Positions 31,508 through 41,723 are shown, counted from the first letter of the stretch. The stretch is DNA of 64,000 nucleotides from Sinomicrobium weinanense (GCF_018863395.1 NZ_JAHKRR010000001.1:186001-250000), one strand, 5' to 3'. The notes: a model not told the origin generated them from the sequence alone. Numbers and translations are program-made.

Positions 31508-34500
31508 TGTTAATGGTTACTATCAGATATGTTTTGTTGTTGTGTTTTATGATATTCAGATGGCGCACGGCCTTTCCGGAGAGGTCCATGCCCAGTTGGT
31601 GTGCGGGGATGACGGTATTTCCGTCCTTGATCAGTGCTCCCGGGAAGCCGTCGAACCTGCCGTGATAGGGCTGTACCCCGAAATAGTTCCCTGCGGCCAG
31701 GGCCTCTTTTTTGCCGTCCCCGTCAAAGTCGTGTACGGCAAAGGCAGTGACCGGGGTCAGTTGCATTCCGGACCCGAAGGGGTGAAAGGCAAACTTTCCG
31801 CCGTCGTTTTTCAGGTAGCCCGATTGCAGGGTGTGGACTTCCAGCAACTTTGCTTTTTGCAATAATTTCTTATCGAAGATCTCCTCCAGGGTCTTCCCTG
31901 CAAAATCCCTGTACGTGGTGAACTTCTTACGGATAAGGCTCACCATCTGCCCGGACAGTTCATCCATTCCTGCGAGGGGATAGTATTTCCCGTCTTTTTC
32001 AGTGGTGATGACCGTTTCCGTACTGCCGTTATTGTCAAAATCGTCATAATACATCTGCATGGGATATTTTACAGACGCCTTGAACTTGGTGTTGGTCCCC
32101 CAGTTACCCAGCAGGTAATCGGTATCCCCGTCACCATCAATGTCAAAAGGGATAATGGACTGCCACAGGCCGTTGAGTTTTTCGGGGAGTACCTCGCCTG
32201 TTACATCGTTGAGGCCCTTGCCGTTGTTCTTAAAGAAGGAGGGAGCCATCCATTCTCCGACTACGATGAGGTCCGTGGTGCCGTCGCCGTCAAAATCGGT
32301 CCAGATGGCATCGGTGACCATGCCTGCGTTCCGGAGCGCTTCGTTTTCGGTTATGGAAAAGGTTCCGCCTTTGTTCTTTAGCAGGAATGACCCCGGGATT
32401 TTCCCGAAATCGTTCGAAACCGCATGATTTCCGACAAAGAGGTCGGGGAAGCCGTTATTGTCGTGGTCAAAGGCCTTTACGACAATACCGTTCCCGTAAT
32501 ATTCGGGGAGGCCTGCCCTGTCAAAAGTGGTGTCGGTATAGCTGTAGAGGCGGTCGGCGAGGGGTTCGGCTTTGCCGCGGTATTCCCCGCCCCCGGAAGC
32601 TACGAACAATTCGTTCCTGCCGTTGCCCGAAAGATCGGCGATAAGGGCAGCGACCCCTTCGGCGACAGAGTCATTTTGAACTGTGGGGATAGCGGTTTTT
32701 ACAAATCCGGAATCCCGTTGTATGTAAACGGTTGCAGGTTCCCGCTTGGAGCCACCGAAGAAAATATCTTCTCTGCCGTCACCATCGAGGTCCCCGATAG
32801 CTGTGGCCGGGCCCCTGTCTGTAAGGTTGTAGGGGATCAGTTTTTGACGGTCGGAGTCTATATAGTGATTTTCCCGGTGCGTGAAGTCGATCCCCAGCTT
32901 GTCCGGGACCCTGGTGAATATCTGTTCGGAAGTTTCCCGGAATATGGTGTAGTCAAACGGTTTTCTGTCCGGTGCGGCCTTGACCTCTAGGTTTTGCCCG
33001 GTGGGGATATTGTAGAGGGTTTGGGAGGTTTTGTCGGGCCATAGCACTATTATGGAATCTACTGTGCTTTGTTCACCATACCCAAAGTGAATGATGGGTT
33101 GTGAAGTGGACTGAAAACCCCTTGCCGGAAACAGTTCCCGGAGTTGTTGCTCCCCGTTGTGATAGGAGATGACCTTGCTTCCGATGCCGAAAATATTCGG
33201 GTTTTTATAGCGCAGGTGAATTTTCAGGTAGTTATTTCCCGATGGGGATCTATCATCTGAAGAAAGATCATTTACCTTGTTTTGATATACCGTAGCGACC
33301 GTATTGAGGTTATTGGTAATGATGTCCATATCCCCGTCATTGTCCAGGTCGGCAAAGGCACTGCCGTTGGAGATCACGGCAGGGGCAGGGGCCCATTTCC
33401 CGGATTTGTCCTCGAAGGTATTGTCGGCCTTCCCCCGGAAGAAATAATCGGGTATGACCCCGGAAGGCATCAGGGCCAGGGCTTCATTGTCTACCAACCG
33501 GGTGGCGTCCAGCTTTTTTCTTATCTGCTCGTCGGAGATATATTTAATGTAATCCAGGTCATTGGGGCGTTTCGGGATGCCGTTGCTGACAAAGAGGTCC
33601 TGCTGTCCGTCCTGGTCGAGATCGGTGAAAAGGGCGCCCCAACTCCAGTCGGTCGCGGCAATGCCGCTCAGCAGGGCGGTTTCTGAAAAACCGTTCCCCC
33701 GGCGGTTGATATGCATCATGTTGCGTGAATACTGGTAGTGATAGCCCAGTTTTTCGGTCCTCATGTTCAGCATAGCCACGGTTTCGTCGCCTGCGGACGA
33801 TTTCAGCACTTTCTCGTCTTCGGGGAGCATGTCCAGGGTCAACAGGTCCGGGAAACCGTCGTTATTGATGTCGGCTGCGTCATTGCCCATAGAGAACTTG
33901 GAGGTGTGGCCGAAATATTTCTTGAGGCTTTCGGTAAAAGTACCGTCGCCGTTGTTGAGGTAATAATAATCGTCTTCGTGAAAATCGTTGTTTACGTAGA
34001 TGTCCGGGTAACCGTCCATATTAAAGTCAGAAACGGCCACACCAAGTCCGTAACCGTTGGCACCACCGTATATCCCGGCTTCTTCACTCACATCCGTAAA
34101 CTGTCCGCTATCGTTCCTGAAGAGTTTGTCCCCGCTCTCGTAATTCCGTTTGTTCCTGATGTCGGCGCGCCCGAAGGATTCTTCGGAATGTACGGCGTGA
34201 TTGAGCAGGTACATGTCCAGGTCCCCGTCGAGGTCGTAATCGAAAAATGTGGCCATCGTGCTGTGATTTTCCAGGTCCAGCCCGTATTCGGCTGCGCTTT
34301 CGGTAAAGGTGCCGTCTCCGTTGTTGATATAAAGTTCGTTATGCCCCAGGAAACCGTTGATGCCGACAACGGCACATACGTAGATGTCAAGTAGTCCGTC
34401 GCCATTGACATCGGCCATGGTCACCCCGGTGTTCCAGTCGCTTTTTCCGGCTACCCCGGCTTTTTCGGTAATGTCTTCGAACTGCATGTTCCCTTTGTTC

Positions 34501-34757
34501 CGGTAAAGTTTGTTATAGCCCTGGTTGCGTACCAGGAAAATATCCGGAAGGCCGTCGTTGTCAATGTCGCCTATGGCTACTCCGGCACCGTTGTAGAAAT
34601 AGAGGTAGTCCAGGATATTCAGCCGGGACGTAGTGTCGAGCGTATTGGCAAAGTTAATGCCGGTTTCCTCCGGAGGTGGGACGGTAAAGAGTTTTCTTTC
34701 CTTTTCGGAGCAACCGAGGAAACAGGACACGAGCAATATGATGGGGATGTATTTCAT
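31476..34757 (-). CDS. FG-GAP/VCBS repeat lipoprotein with ASPIC/UnbV domain
   Basis: A 1093-residue surface lipoprotein (lipobox SCFLGCSE). More than a dozen FG-GAP repeats of the type DxDxDGxxDI (for example AIGDIDNDGLPDIFLV, DVNGDGLLDIYVC) bind calcium and build one or two beta-propellers. An ASPIC/UnbV domain lies near residues 510-600 (FGIGSKVISYHNGEQQLRELFPARGFQS). The family is related to animal CRTAC1. It is a paralogue of the next gene upstream. The start at 34757 (MKYIPIILLV) is used since the extension from 34850 translates the ATTC repeat. The end overlaps the haloperoxidase-like gene. Function is unknown. Confidence 0.9.
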   Translation of the reverse strand: MKYIPIILLVSCFLGCSEKERKLFTVPPPEETGINFANTLDTTSRLNILDYLYFYNGAGVAIGDIDNDGLPDIFLVRNQGYNKLYRNKGNMQFEDITEKAGVAGKSDWNTGVTMADVNGDGLLDIYVCAVVGINGFLGHNELYINNGDGTFTESAAEYGLDLENHSTMATFFDYDLDGDLDMYLLNHAVHSEESFGRADIRNKRNYESGDKLFRNDSGQFTDVSEEAGIYGGANGYGLGVAVSDFNMDGYPDIYVNNDFHEDDYYYLNNGDGTFTESLKKYFGHTSKFSMGNDAADINNDGFPDLLTLDMLPEDEKVLKSSAGDETVAMLNMRTEKLGYHYQYSRNMMHINRRGNGFSETALLSGIAATDWSWGALFTDLDQDGQQDLFVSNGIPKRPNDLDYIKYISDEQIRKKLDATRLVDNEALALMPSGVIPDYFFRGKADNTFEDKSGKWAPAPAVISNGSAFADLDNDGDMDIITNNLNTVATVYQNKVNDLSSDDRSPSGNNYLKIHLRYKNPNIFGIGSKVISYHNGEQQLRELFPARGFQSTSQPIIHFGYGEQSTVDSIIVLWPDKTSQTLYNIPTGQNLEVKAAPDRKPFDYTIFRETSEQIFTRVPDKLGIDFTHRENHYIDSDRQKLIPYNLTDRGPATAIGDLDGDGREDIFFGGSKREPATVYIQRDSGFVKTAIPTVQNDSVAEGVAALIADLSGNGRNELFVASGGGEYRGKAEPLADRLYSYTDTTFDRAGLPEYYGNGIVVKAFDHDNNGFPDLFVGNHAVSNDFGKIPGSFLLKNKGGTFSITENEALRNAGMVTDAIWTDFDGDGTTDLIVVGEWMAPSFFKNNGKGLNDVTGEVLPEKLNGLWQSIIPFDIDGDGDTDYLLGNWGTNTKFKASVKYPMQMYYDDFDNNGSTETVITTEKDGKYYPLAGMDELSGQMVSLIRKKFTTYRDFAGKTLEEIFDKKLLQKAKLLEVHTLQSGYLKNDGGKFAFHPFGSGMQLTPVTAFAVHDFDGDGKKEALAAGNYFGVQPYHGRFDGFPGALIKDGNTVIPAHQLGMDLSGKAVRHLNIIKHNNKTYLIVTINNDHAEVYAIP

Positions 34758-34771
34758 TCCTTGTATCAGAA

Positions 34772-34964
34772 TTATGAATAACGAATTACGGATGCTGAAT
34801 ATCGAAGTATAAATTATAAAACCTTTATCATTCATCATTCTACGATTCAATATTCGTTATTCCTTTTTCGGTATTTTTTTATTAGAGTTATGAATGCCGA
34901 ACATCGAAGCATAATTTATAAAACCTTCATCATTCGTCATTCTACGGTTCGACATTCGTTATTC
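34772..34964. repeat. imperfect direct repeat of about 80 bases
   Basis: Copy one (34772-34862) and copy two (34888-34964) share GAATGC, ATCGAAG, TAAAACCTT and an ATTC-heptad stretch ending ATTCGTTATTC. Copy one has about 14 more bases. The second copy overlaps the stop codon of the upstream FG-GAP gene. They fill the gap between the two paralogous FG-GAP genes. Confidence 0.7.
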
Positions 34965-37900
34965 TTTTTTAAAGAGCAGGGGCGTATCATTGTTCCGGGC
35001 TACGAAATAACAGGTTTCTCCGTTGCTGTCGGCCACAGGGCGGATGTATCTTACTTCTCCTGTGACGAAAAAACCGGAAGCGGTGTAGTCCAGCCAGTTA
35101 AAATTACCCTGTCCGCCCTGTCCGTCATTGAACAGCACAGCCCCGTAATTGGCATCGAGCCGGGAGAACTGGGGTTTAAAGTGATAGTTGTTCCCTCCCA
35201 TGATAAGGTCGGGATACCCGTTGCCATTAATATCGGTAGCCGTAATGCTGCATATACAGGAAAACTGGACTTCCCGCGGGAGTTCGGTCACTGAAAAACC
35301 GCCATCTCCCTGGTTTATGGCCACCATGCTTTTTGCCGTGACCGCATTTCGCTGTATGGAATTTTTTAAAACATCCGCGGGGAAGAGTTCATCTATGGAT
35401 TTTGTGGCATAGTCGGAGAATTTCAGGTTCTGTTTTTTGAGGGACGACATCTGGGCGGTGATCTCCTTTTTCAGGGCCACGGGAACATCCCTGCCGTTGA
35501 CGGTACGGGTGACCACCTGTTCTATGGTGCTGTTATTGTCAAAGTCGTTCACGAACATTTTCATGGGTGCTTCCGCAGAGGTTTTATAGGAGGTGTTCTC
35601 GCCCTGGTTGCCGAGTACCAGGTCTTCCTTTCCGTCGTTGTTGAGGTCTGCCACTTCCAGGGTGTTCCACCAGCCGGTGAGTTCGTCCAGGGAGGTAGCT
35701 ATGCGCTGTAATCTTTTGCCGTCGTTTTTCAATACGGTCGGGGCCATCCAGTCGCCGACAATAACGAGATCTTTTATGCCGTCGCCGTCCATATCGGCCC
35801 ATCGGGCATCGGTGATCATTCCCAGTTCCTTCAGGTCAAATGCCCTGCTTTCTGTAACATCCTTAAAGTTTCCATTTCCGTCGTTCTCCAGCAGGAGGTG
35901 GTCCGGGGCAATCCCGTAGATACCTGGCACGCTGCGGCTTCCCACAAAGATATCCGTATCGCCGTCGCTGTCGAAGTCGCAGCTTACGATCACCGAGGTG
36001 TTGTGGCTCGTGGAAGGGACTTCGCCGGCAGATTTTTCAAAATTTCCGTTCCCATCGTTGATATAGAGCCTGTTCATGTAACTTTTCGGGCCTGTGGTTT
36101 CATTTCCGCCGGAGCCTACCAGCAGATCGGGATAACCGTCCCCGTCGGCATCGAAAAAGGTGGCGGCCGTATCCTCGAAACGGGCATCGTCTTCGAGAGC
36201 GGCTTGTGTAGTCTTTACAAATCTGTTGTTGCTTTTCTGGAGGTAGATGTTGCCGGGCTGGCCTTTGGCACTTCCTGTAAAAATATCTTCATTGCCGTCA
36301 CCGTCAATATCTGCCACGGCTACAGCAGGGCCTTCCCTGGACAGCATTTTTGATATGAGCCCTTCGTAGTCAAAATCAATATAGGCAGGTTCCCTGTGGG
36401 GTTCCATTTCAACCGGGACCTCGGTAAACAGGGTTTTGGTATTCCCCTGTTTTTTCGGGATAAAGGTATCGGTGGCGGCCTGTTGTTTTAACACGAGCAG
36501 ACGGTTCGGGAAAACTTCTGTTAAAAGCTGGGTTTTCCTGTCCGGCCATATGACACGGAGGGAATCGATGCGTTTTGTTCCCAGTCCCACGGTCATTACA
36601 TAATCAATAGAAGACTGGAAGCCCCGTGAAGGAATGAGCTCCTGGCGGATGATCTCGTGATTGCTGTATACCTCTACAATGCTTCCTATGCCGAAAGTGT
36701 TGGGTTTTTCGCCCTCCAGTTTTATTTTCAGATAGGCGTTTTCCGTAAATGTATCGGTATTGTTTTTAAATACAAAAAGCTCCTGGTTTACATTGTTGAC
36801 GATAAGGTCGGGATCGCCGTCGTTGTCCAGGTCGGCATAGGCGGCCCCATTGGAAAAGCTGGGGATGTCAAAGCCCCAGTCGGTTGTGGAATCGGAAAAA
36901 GTGAGGTCGTTGTTGTTGCGGAAGGCATAATTGGGTACGGGTGTGCTCGGCATCCTGTTGATGAGAGTGTCTATGACCTCCTTTTTTCCGGTGGATACCA
37001 TATCGCGAATAAAATCGTTGGCGAAAAAGTCGATAAAATCCTGGTCGGTAAGGTCGTGGTTAATACCGTTGCAGACATAGATATCCTTGTGGCCGTCATT
37101 GTCCATATCGAAAATAAGTGCGCCCCAGCTCCAGTCCGTCCTGGAGACCCCGCTGAAATGTGCGATCTCGGAAAACCTGTGATGGCCTGTATTCAATTGT
37201 AAGGTATTCTGCATGTACTGGTGATAAAAATCCCTGTTGACCATGAGGTTGTACAGGTCGTAGCGTTCGAAAGAGGTGGTGGTCTTTAGTCGCTCGTCGC
37301 CTTCCGGAAGCATGTCGGTGACAAAAATATCGGAAAGGCCATTGTTGTCAATATCTGCCATGTCAGCACCCATGGAGGAAAAACTGAGATGCGAAGCCCA
37401 GTTTTTAATGTCTTCGGTAAAAGTGCCGTTGCCGTTGTTGATATACAGGTAATCCCGTTCGTAGAAGTCATTGGACACATAAATATCCGGGGAGAGGTCC
37501 CCGTTGATATCACCTACGGTCACGCCCAGGCCAAACCCGATAAGGCTGCCGTAAATACCCGCTTCTTCACTGACATCGGTAAAAACCCCGTTGTCGTTCC
37601 GCATCAGTTTGTCCCCGCCTCCTTTGAACATGTCCGGAACACTCCAGTCAAGGGCACGCAGGTCCCTTTTGTTGGAATACCCGAGACTGTTTACCGGGAT
37701 AAAACTGTTATTGAGGATATACACATCGAGGTCGCCGTCCCCGTCGTAGTCGAAGAAAGCGGCATGGGTGGTAAAACCGCTGTCAGCCAGGTTGTATTCT
37801 CTGGCTTTTTCCGTAAAAGTGCCATCCCCGTTGTTGATAAAGAGTTCGTTTTCCTGGTCATCACCTTTTACGGAACCTGCATTACAGACATAAATGTCCA

Positions 37901-38300
37901 GCAGGCCATCTGCGTTGATATCGACCATGACCACACCAGTGGACCATGCCCGGGTTCCCTGCACCCCGGCCTTTTCGGTGATGTCCTCGAAACGGAGATC
38001 GCCCAGGTTCCTGTAGAGCTTGTTCTCTCCCATGTTAGAGGTAAGGTAGACATCCGGAAGGCTGTCGTTGTCGATGTCGCCGATGGCCACGCCACCGCCG
38101 TTATAGAAATTCCGGTATTTGAAGATGTTGAAATCCTTACGGTTCTTTACTTTGTTGACAAAGCTGATCCCGGTCTCTTCTTCAGTGAGCAGGGTAAACA
38201 GGGCAGGGGAAAGCCCCTTTTTATCTTCCGTATTTTTTTCACTGCGGTTACAGGCTAGTATAAAAAGCCCGAGAAATAATATGGTGGTTTTTCTGAGCAT
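34959..38300 (-). CDS. FG-GAP/VCBS repeat lipoprotein with ASPIC/UnbV domain
   Basis: A 1113-residue paralogue of the adjacent gene, with lipoprotein signal FLGLFILACNRSE. The FG-GAP repeats (AIGDIDNDSLPDVYLT, MVDINADGLLDIYVC, FFDYDGDGDLDVYILNN) run through both halves. The ASPIC/UnbV domain is near 540-620 (FGIGSIVEVYSNHEIIRQELIPSRGFQSS). A characteristic SWGALIFDMDNDGHKDIYVCNGI repeat lies near 400. The pair probably arose by tandem duplication and then diverged. It heads the run of minus-strand genes FG-GAP, FG-GAP, haloperoxidase-like, GyrI-like. The role is unknown; calcium-dependent surface binding is the general expectation. Confidence 0.9.
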   Translation of the reverse strand: MLRKTTILFLGLFILACNRSEKNTEDKKGLSPALFTLLTEEETGISFVNKVKNRKDFNIFKYRNFYNGGGVAIGDIDNDSLPDVYLTSNMGENKLYRNLGDLRFEDITEKAGVQGTRAWSTGVVMVDINADGLLDIYVCNAGSVKGDDQENELFINNGDGTFTEKAREYNLADSGFTTHAAFFDYDGDGDLDVYILNNSFIPVNSLGYSNKRDLRALDWSVPDMFKGGGDKLMRNDNGVFTDVSEEAGIYGSLIGFGLGVTVGDINGDLSPDIYVSNDFYERDYLYINNGNGTFTEDIKNWASHLSFSSMGADMADIDNNGLSDIFVTDMLPEGDERLKTTTSFERYDLYNLMVNRDFYHQYMQNTLQLNTGHHRFSEIAHFSGVSRTDWSWGALIFDMDNDGHKDIYVCNGINHDLTDQDFIDFFANDFIRDMVSTGKKEVIDTLINRMPSTPVPNYAFRNNNDLTFSDSTTDWGFDIPSFSNGAAYADLDNDGDPDLIVNNVNQELFVFKNNTDTFTENAYLKIKLEGEKPNTFGIGSIVEVYSNHEIIRQELIPSRGFQSSIDYVMTVGLGTKRIDSLRVIWPDRKTQLLTEVFPNRLLVLKQQAATDTFIPKKQGNTKTLFTEVPVEMEPHREPAYIDFDYEGLISKMLSREGPAVAVADIDGDGNEDIFTGSAKGQPGNIYLQKSNNRFVKTTQAALEDDARFEDTAATFFDADGDGYPDLLVGSGGNETTGPKSYMNRLYINDGNGNFEKSAGEVPSTSHNTSVIVSCDFDSDGDTDIFVGSRSVPGIYGIAPDHLLLENDGNGNFKDVTESRAFDLKELGMITDARWADMDGDGIKDLVIVGDWMAPTVLKNDGKRLQRIATSLDELTGWWNTLEVADLNNDGKEDLVLGNQGENTSYKTSAEAPMKMFVNDFDNNSTIEQVVTRTVNGRDVPVALKKEITAQMSSLKKQNLKFSDYATKSIDELFPADVLKNSIQRNAVTAKSMVAINQGDGGFSVTELPREVQFSCICSITATDINGNGYPDLIMGGNNYHFKPQFSRLDANYGAVLFNDGQGGQGNFNWLDYTASGFFVTGEVRYIRPVADSNGETCYFVARNNDTPLLFKKE

Positions 38301-38373
38301 GTTCTGGTTGGTATTTTTACCAATTAAAATAGTAAAATAAGCGGATATGAATGTACCTCATTTTTAGCTATTT

Positions 38374-39501
38374 TTAAAACAGATCAGGCACTTTTGTCTT
38401 GTTTTTTGAAGGAAACCTGTAAGTTATCCCTAAATTGATAAGATAATCGGCAAAGGCGGCATCACCGTTCCTGGGTTCGCCGGTGAGCTGTTCGGTTTCC
38501 CTGTCGGTAACGCTTTGCGGCCGGTTTCGCCTTAGGGCAACAGGGACACTGAGGTTAAGGGCAATATTGTTTTTCATGTAGCTGATACCCGGGTCAACGG
38601 ACAAAACATTGCCTGGTCTTCGAAAGCCCTGACTGCCACCGATAAGGTCTTCGACAGTGACCCCTTCGAATCTCGCCCCGAGCGATACCCCGGTTTCCGG
38701 GGAGAAGTTATAATTTACCCCGGCCCTGAATGCGTACTGATCGGGTACGGACATGATGGCTTCGTTGTCCAGTATGGGGCTGAGGGTTTCCCTGAAGGTG
38801 CGTATCCCGTTGGTTTCCCTGGGGTTTATCAGGTAAAACCCACTTCCGTAAGCATAGAATTCCCCGCCGATCTTTTGATAGAACTGAAGGTCCAGGGCAA
38901 TACCGAAGCCACCATCACCAGGTTGGATGGACTGGTCTACAGGGCGTACCTGGGGCTGGCCGTTTTCACCTACGTTATAAAAGATATCGGAAGCGTTGTA
39001 ATTTCCCGTAGGCAATTTTAGCCCCAGCCCTATGGCCATATTTCCGTTCAGGTGCTCCTGCGGATTGAACAGCCAGTACCCCGCTCCGATACGGATGTCG
39101 GCAAGGCCTCGGGAAAAGGAGTTGTGCCGTTCTTCCCTCCCGTGTTCATACAGGGATGAGCGGGTGTTGATAACTGTCGGAATGGTAATAGACGCAAACA
39201 AACGGTCACTGATACCATAGGTTACCGTAAAGTCCCAGGCGTGGGAATGGTTGATGACCTCGGTATTATTGGCCACCCTGTCCGGTTCTTCATGGGTTCC
39301 CTGGAAGTGACGGAAGGATTTGAAATAGCGATAATTCATTCCTATCTGCCAGTCGCCCTTGCCCAGCAAGTTAGACTCCAGGTGGTTCCCACTACAGGAA
39401 GAAAAATGACGGATGGCCACACAACCCTGGGCATACAGCCCGTTTGTGCAGAAAACGAGAAGCAAGAAGAAAACACTTCCCGCGGTGAATCCGGTTTTCA
39501 T
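38374..39501 (-). CDS. outer-membrane beta-barrel protein
   Basis: A 375-residue protein with a signal peptide ending NGLYAQG and a C-terminal Phe. Alternating amphipathic strands (for example WQIGMNYRYFKSF, FGIALDLQFYQKIG, YAFRAGVNYNFSPETGVSLGARFEG, INLGITYRF) indicate a barrel of about 12-16 strands. A motif QGCVAIRHFSSC right after cleavage has two Cys that may form a disulfide. It shows no TonB box or plug. It may be a porin or a sensor-linked barrel. The next gene upstream on the plus strand is a divergent histidine kinase. Function is unknown. Confidence 0.8.
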   Translation of the reverse strand: MKTGFTAGSVFFLLLVFCTNGLYAQGCVAIRHFSSCSGNHLESNLLGKGDWQIGMNYRYFKSFRHFQGTHEEPDRVANNTEVINHSHAWDFTVTYGISDRLFASITIPTVINTRSSLYEHGREERHNSFSRGLADIRIGAGYWLFNPQEHLNGNMAIGLGLKLPTGNYNASDIFYNVGENGQPQVRPVDQSIQPGDGGFGIALDLQFYQKIGGEFYAYGSGFYLINPRETNGIRTFRETLSPILDNEAIMSVPDQYAFRAGVNYNFSPETGVSLGARFEGVTVEDLIGGSQGFRRPGNVLSVDPGISYMKNNIALNLSVPVALRRNRPQSVTDRETEQLTGEPRNGDAAFADYLINLGITYRFPSKNKTKVPDLF

Positions 39502-39716
39502 AGGTGTTCAAGGTTTTTAAAGTGTTAGCTGGTGTGGCTAAACTACGGTTTTGTATATTGTAGGGCTGAAAACAAGAAGCAAAAAAGATTAATAAAAAGT
39601 TAACGGTATTAATAGAAAGACAATAACCTCGTCCGGGGGTTTAGTATTTGAGTGACAAATTATGCTTTAGCAGTTCATAGAATAATTCAGGACGAGTTCA
39701 ATACATCAGCCGTAGT

Positions 39717-40988
39717 TTGAGTGCAAAAAAGATCTATATAGCCATGTTCGCGGTGTCGGTTGTCGGGTTGGGCCTGGTGCAATACCAGTATCTCCAGGTT
39801 GGGCTTAGCCTGGCCAGGGCACAGTTCAATGATAAGATAGGCAGGGCTGTGAAGCAGATCAAGACCGACCTGAACCATGAGAACGAACTGACATTCCTCA
39901 TGGGGAAGGCCCTTACGGATGACGATACCTATTTTACACTGAGCCTGGATAGCCTCCGGGATGCTTCGAGCCATTACTACCGGGATTTTTTGCAGGACCG
40001 TTTGCTCATGCAGGGGATAAAAACAGATTTCACTTATGTGATCTATTCCAAAGATTCGGTTTTATCCCTGCGATCCCCGGACTACCGGGAAAACAGAAAA
40101 GACCGGCTCAGGTATCCCATAGAACTGACGGGCTATCTCCCTGAGCTTACCGGGAAACGGATGGTGACGGAGTTGCAGTTTCGCGATCTCAATGCTTATT
40201 TTCTATCGCAACTGAATGGCCTTACTATCCCGGGACTGATCTTCATTATTGTCATCATAATAGCGGTGATCTGGGTGCTGAGGTCCCTTTACCGGCAACA
40301 CAGTATCATTACCACGACAAACGATTTTATCAACAACCTGACGCATGAACTGAAAACCCCTGTATTTTCCATAGGCCTGGCCACCAAAATGCTGATGGAA
40401 AGGGAAAAGGAAGCCGGAAGTACCCGTTTTTTGCATATTATAAAACAACAGAATGAAAGGCTCAAGCAGCATATCGACAAAGTGTTGCAACTGGCGACCC
40501 TGGAAAAGAAAAAGAAATATATCAGGATGGAAGAGACCGACTTTTATCCGCATTTGAAAAAATTTGCCGAAGACTTCCGGGAAATGACTGTGCTCGAACA
40601 GGTGGATTTCAGGTATAAGCTGCACGGCGATCATTATCCTGTTCGCGGAGAGGTGATACATATATTGAATGCTGTAGGGAACCTGCTGGACAATGCTAAA
40701 AAATATAGCGAAAATGTCCCGAAAGTAACCCTGGAAGCCCATACAGAAAGAGAAAAACTGTATATTTCGGTTACAGACAACGGCATAGGTATTCCGGAAA
40801 AGGAAAGGGAACAGGTATTTGAAAAATTTTTCCGGGGCGGGACAGGAGATATCCACCGGGTAGAAGGATACGGATTGGGACTGAACTATGTAAAACAGGT
40901 GGTCCGTAGCCACAAGGGAAAGATACTGGTGGACTCCGAACCGGGAAAAGGTACAAAAGTTACCATTGTTATTCCCCTGTTGCCATAA
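39717..40988 (+). CDS. sensor histidine kinase
   Basis: A 423-residue inner-membrane kinase of a two-component system. TM1 is near residues 5-25, a sensor region of about 140 residues follows outside, and TM2 is at 170-189. The H-box has His210 (LTHELKTPVFS). The N-box is GNLLDNAKKYSEN, and G-boxes are DNGIGIPEKEREQVFEKFF and GYGLGLNYVKQ. The usual HAMP domain is short or absent. The start is TTG at 39717, with ATG at 39744 as alternative. The TTG start keeps two Lys before TM1. The response regulator starts 18 bases after its end. Confidence 0.92.
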   Translation: MSAKKIYIAMFAVSVVGLGLVQYQYLQVGLSLARAQFNDKIGRAVKQIKTDLNHENELTFLMGKALTDDDTYFTLSLDSLRDASSHYYRDFLQDRLLMQGIKTDFTYVIYSKDSVLSLRSPDYRENRKDRLRYPIELTGYLPELTGKRMVTELQFRDLNAYFLSQLNGLTIPGLIFIIVIIIAVIWVLRSLYRQHSIITTTNDFINNLTHELKTPVFSIGLATKMLMEREKEAGSTRFLHIIKQQNERLKQHIDKVLQLATLEKKKKYIRMEETDFYPHLKKFAEDFREMTVLEQVDFRYKLHGDHYPVRGEVIHILNAVGNLLDNAKKYSENVPKVTLEAHTEREKLYISVTDNGIGIPEKEREQVFEKFFRGGTGDIHRVEGYGLGLNYVKQVVRSHKGKILVDSEPGKGTKVTIVIPLLP

Positions 40989-41006
40989 ATTTTAACGCAT
41001 GGACAC

Positions 41007-41723
41007 ATGAAAAAGCACGAAAGCACAAACAATCCTGCAAAAATACTGCTTGTGGAAGACGATACCTCCCTGGGATACCTGCTTACGGAATACCTGAAAA
41101 TGAAAGATTTCCAGGTGGTGTGGGCCAAAAACGGGAAAGAGGGCCTGGAACAGGTAGAAAAATATCCCTTTGAACTGTGTATCATAGACGTAATGATGCC
41201 CGAAATGGATGGCTTTACCCTCGCCGGACATATTCAGCGGGACTATCCGGAAACCCCTTTTCTGTTCCTTACGGCCCGGTCGCTGAAGATCGATGTGCTG
41301 AAAGGTTTTGCCCTGGGAGCGGTGGATTACCTCAAAAAACCGATCGATGAAGAAGAACTGGTGGTACGGATAAAGAACCTCTTGTCCAGGATGGGGGGTG
41401 CGGAAGAAGCATCGCAGAAGCAGGATAAATATGTGTTGGGCGGCTATATCTATTTTCCGGGAAAACTCCAGCTGATTTACGGAGAAGAGGTAACACAACT
41501 GACCTCAAGGGAAAACGAACTGCTGGCCTATTTGGTGAAAAACAAAAATAAGCTGTGCAGGCACAAGGATATCCTTACCCTGATGTGGGGTAAAAACGAT
41601 TATTTTAGCCGTAAGAGCCTGAACGTGTTTATCTCCAGGTTACGGAAATACCTGTCCAAAGAGGCCTCCATCCAGATCGATAATATACACAACCAGGGTT
41701 TCCTGCTCCGGGTCGGCGAATAG
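41007..41723 (+). CDS. OmpR-family response regulator
   Basis: A 238-residue regulator. The receiver domain (residues 11-125) has acidic residues in VEDDTSLG, phospho-acceptor Asp61 (IIDVMMPEMDG), Thr in LTARSL and Lys in YLKKPID. The C-terminal winged helix (145-235) has SRKSLNVFISRLRKYL as recognition helix. It is paired with the preceding kinase, similar to RprX/RprY-type systems. Its target genes are unknown; the divergent barrel gene at 38374 is a candidate by position. Confidence 0.94.
   Translation: MKKHESTNNPAKILLVEDDTSLGYLLTEYLKMKDFQVVWAKNGKEGLEQVEKYPFELCIIDVMMPEMDGFTLAGHIQRDYPETPFLFLTARSLKIDVLKGFALGAVDYLKKPIDEEELVVRIKNLLSRMGGAEEASQKQDKYVLGGYIYFPGKLQLIYGEEVTQLTSRENELLAYLVKNKNKLCRHKDILTLMWGKNDYFSRKSLNVFISRLRKYLSKEASIQIDNIHNQGFLLRVGE

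Noticed and set aside
34758-34850. Upstream extension of the first FG-GAP gene
   Set aside because: It would translate the ATTC heptad repeat and bury the lipoprotein signal 31 residues inside the protein.
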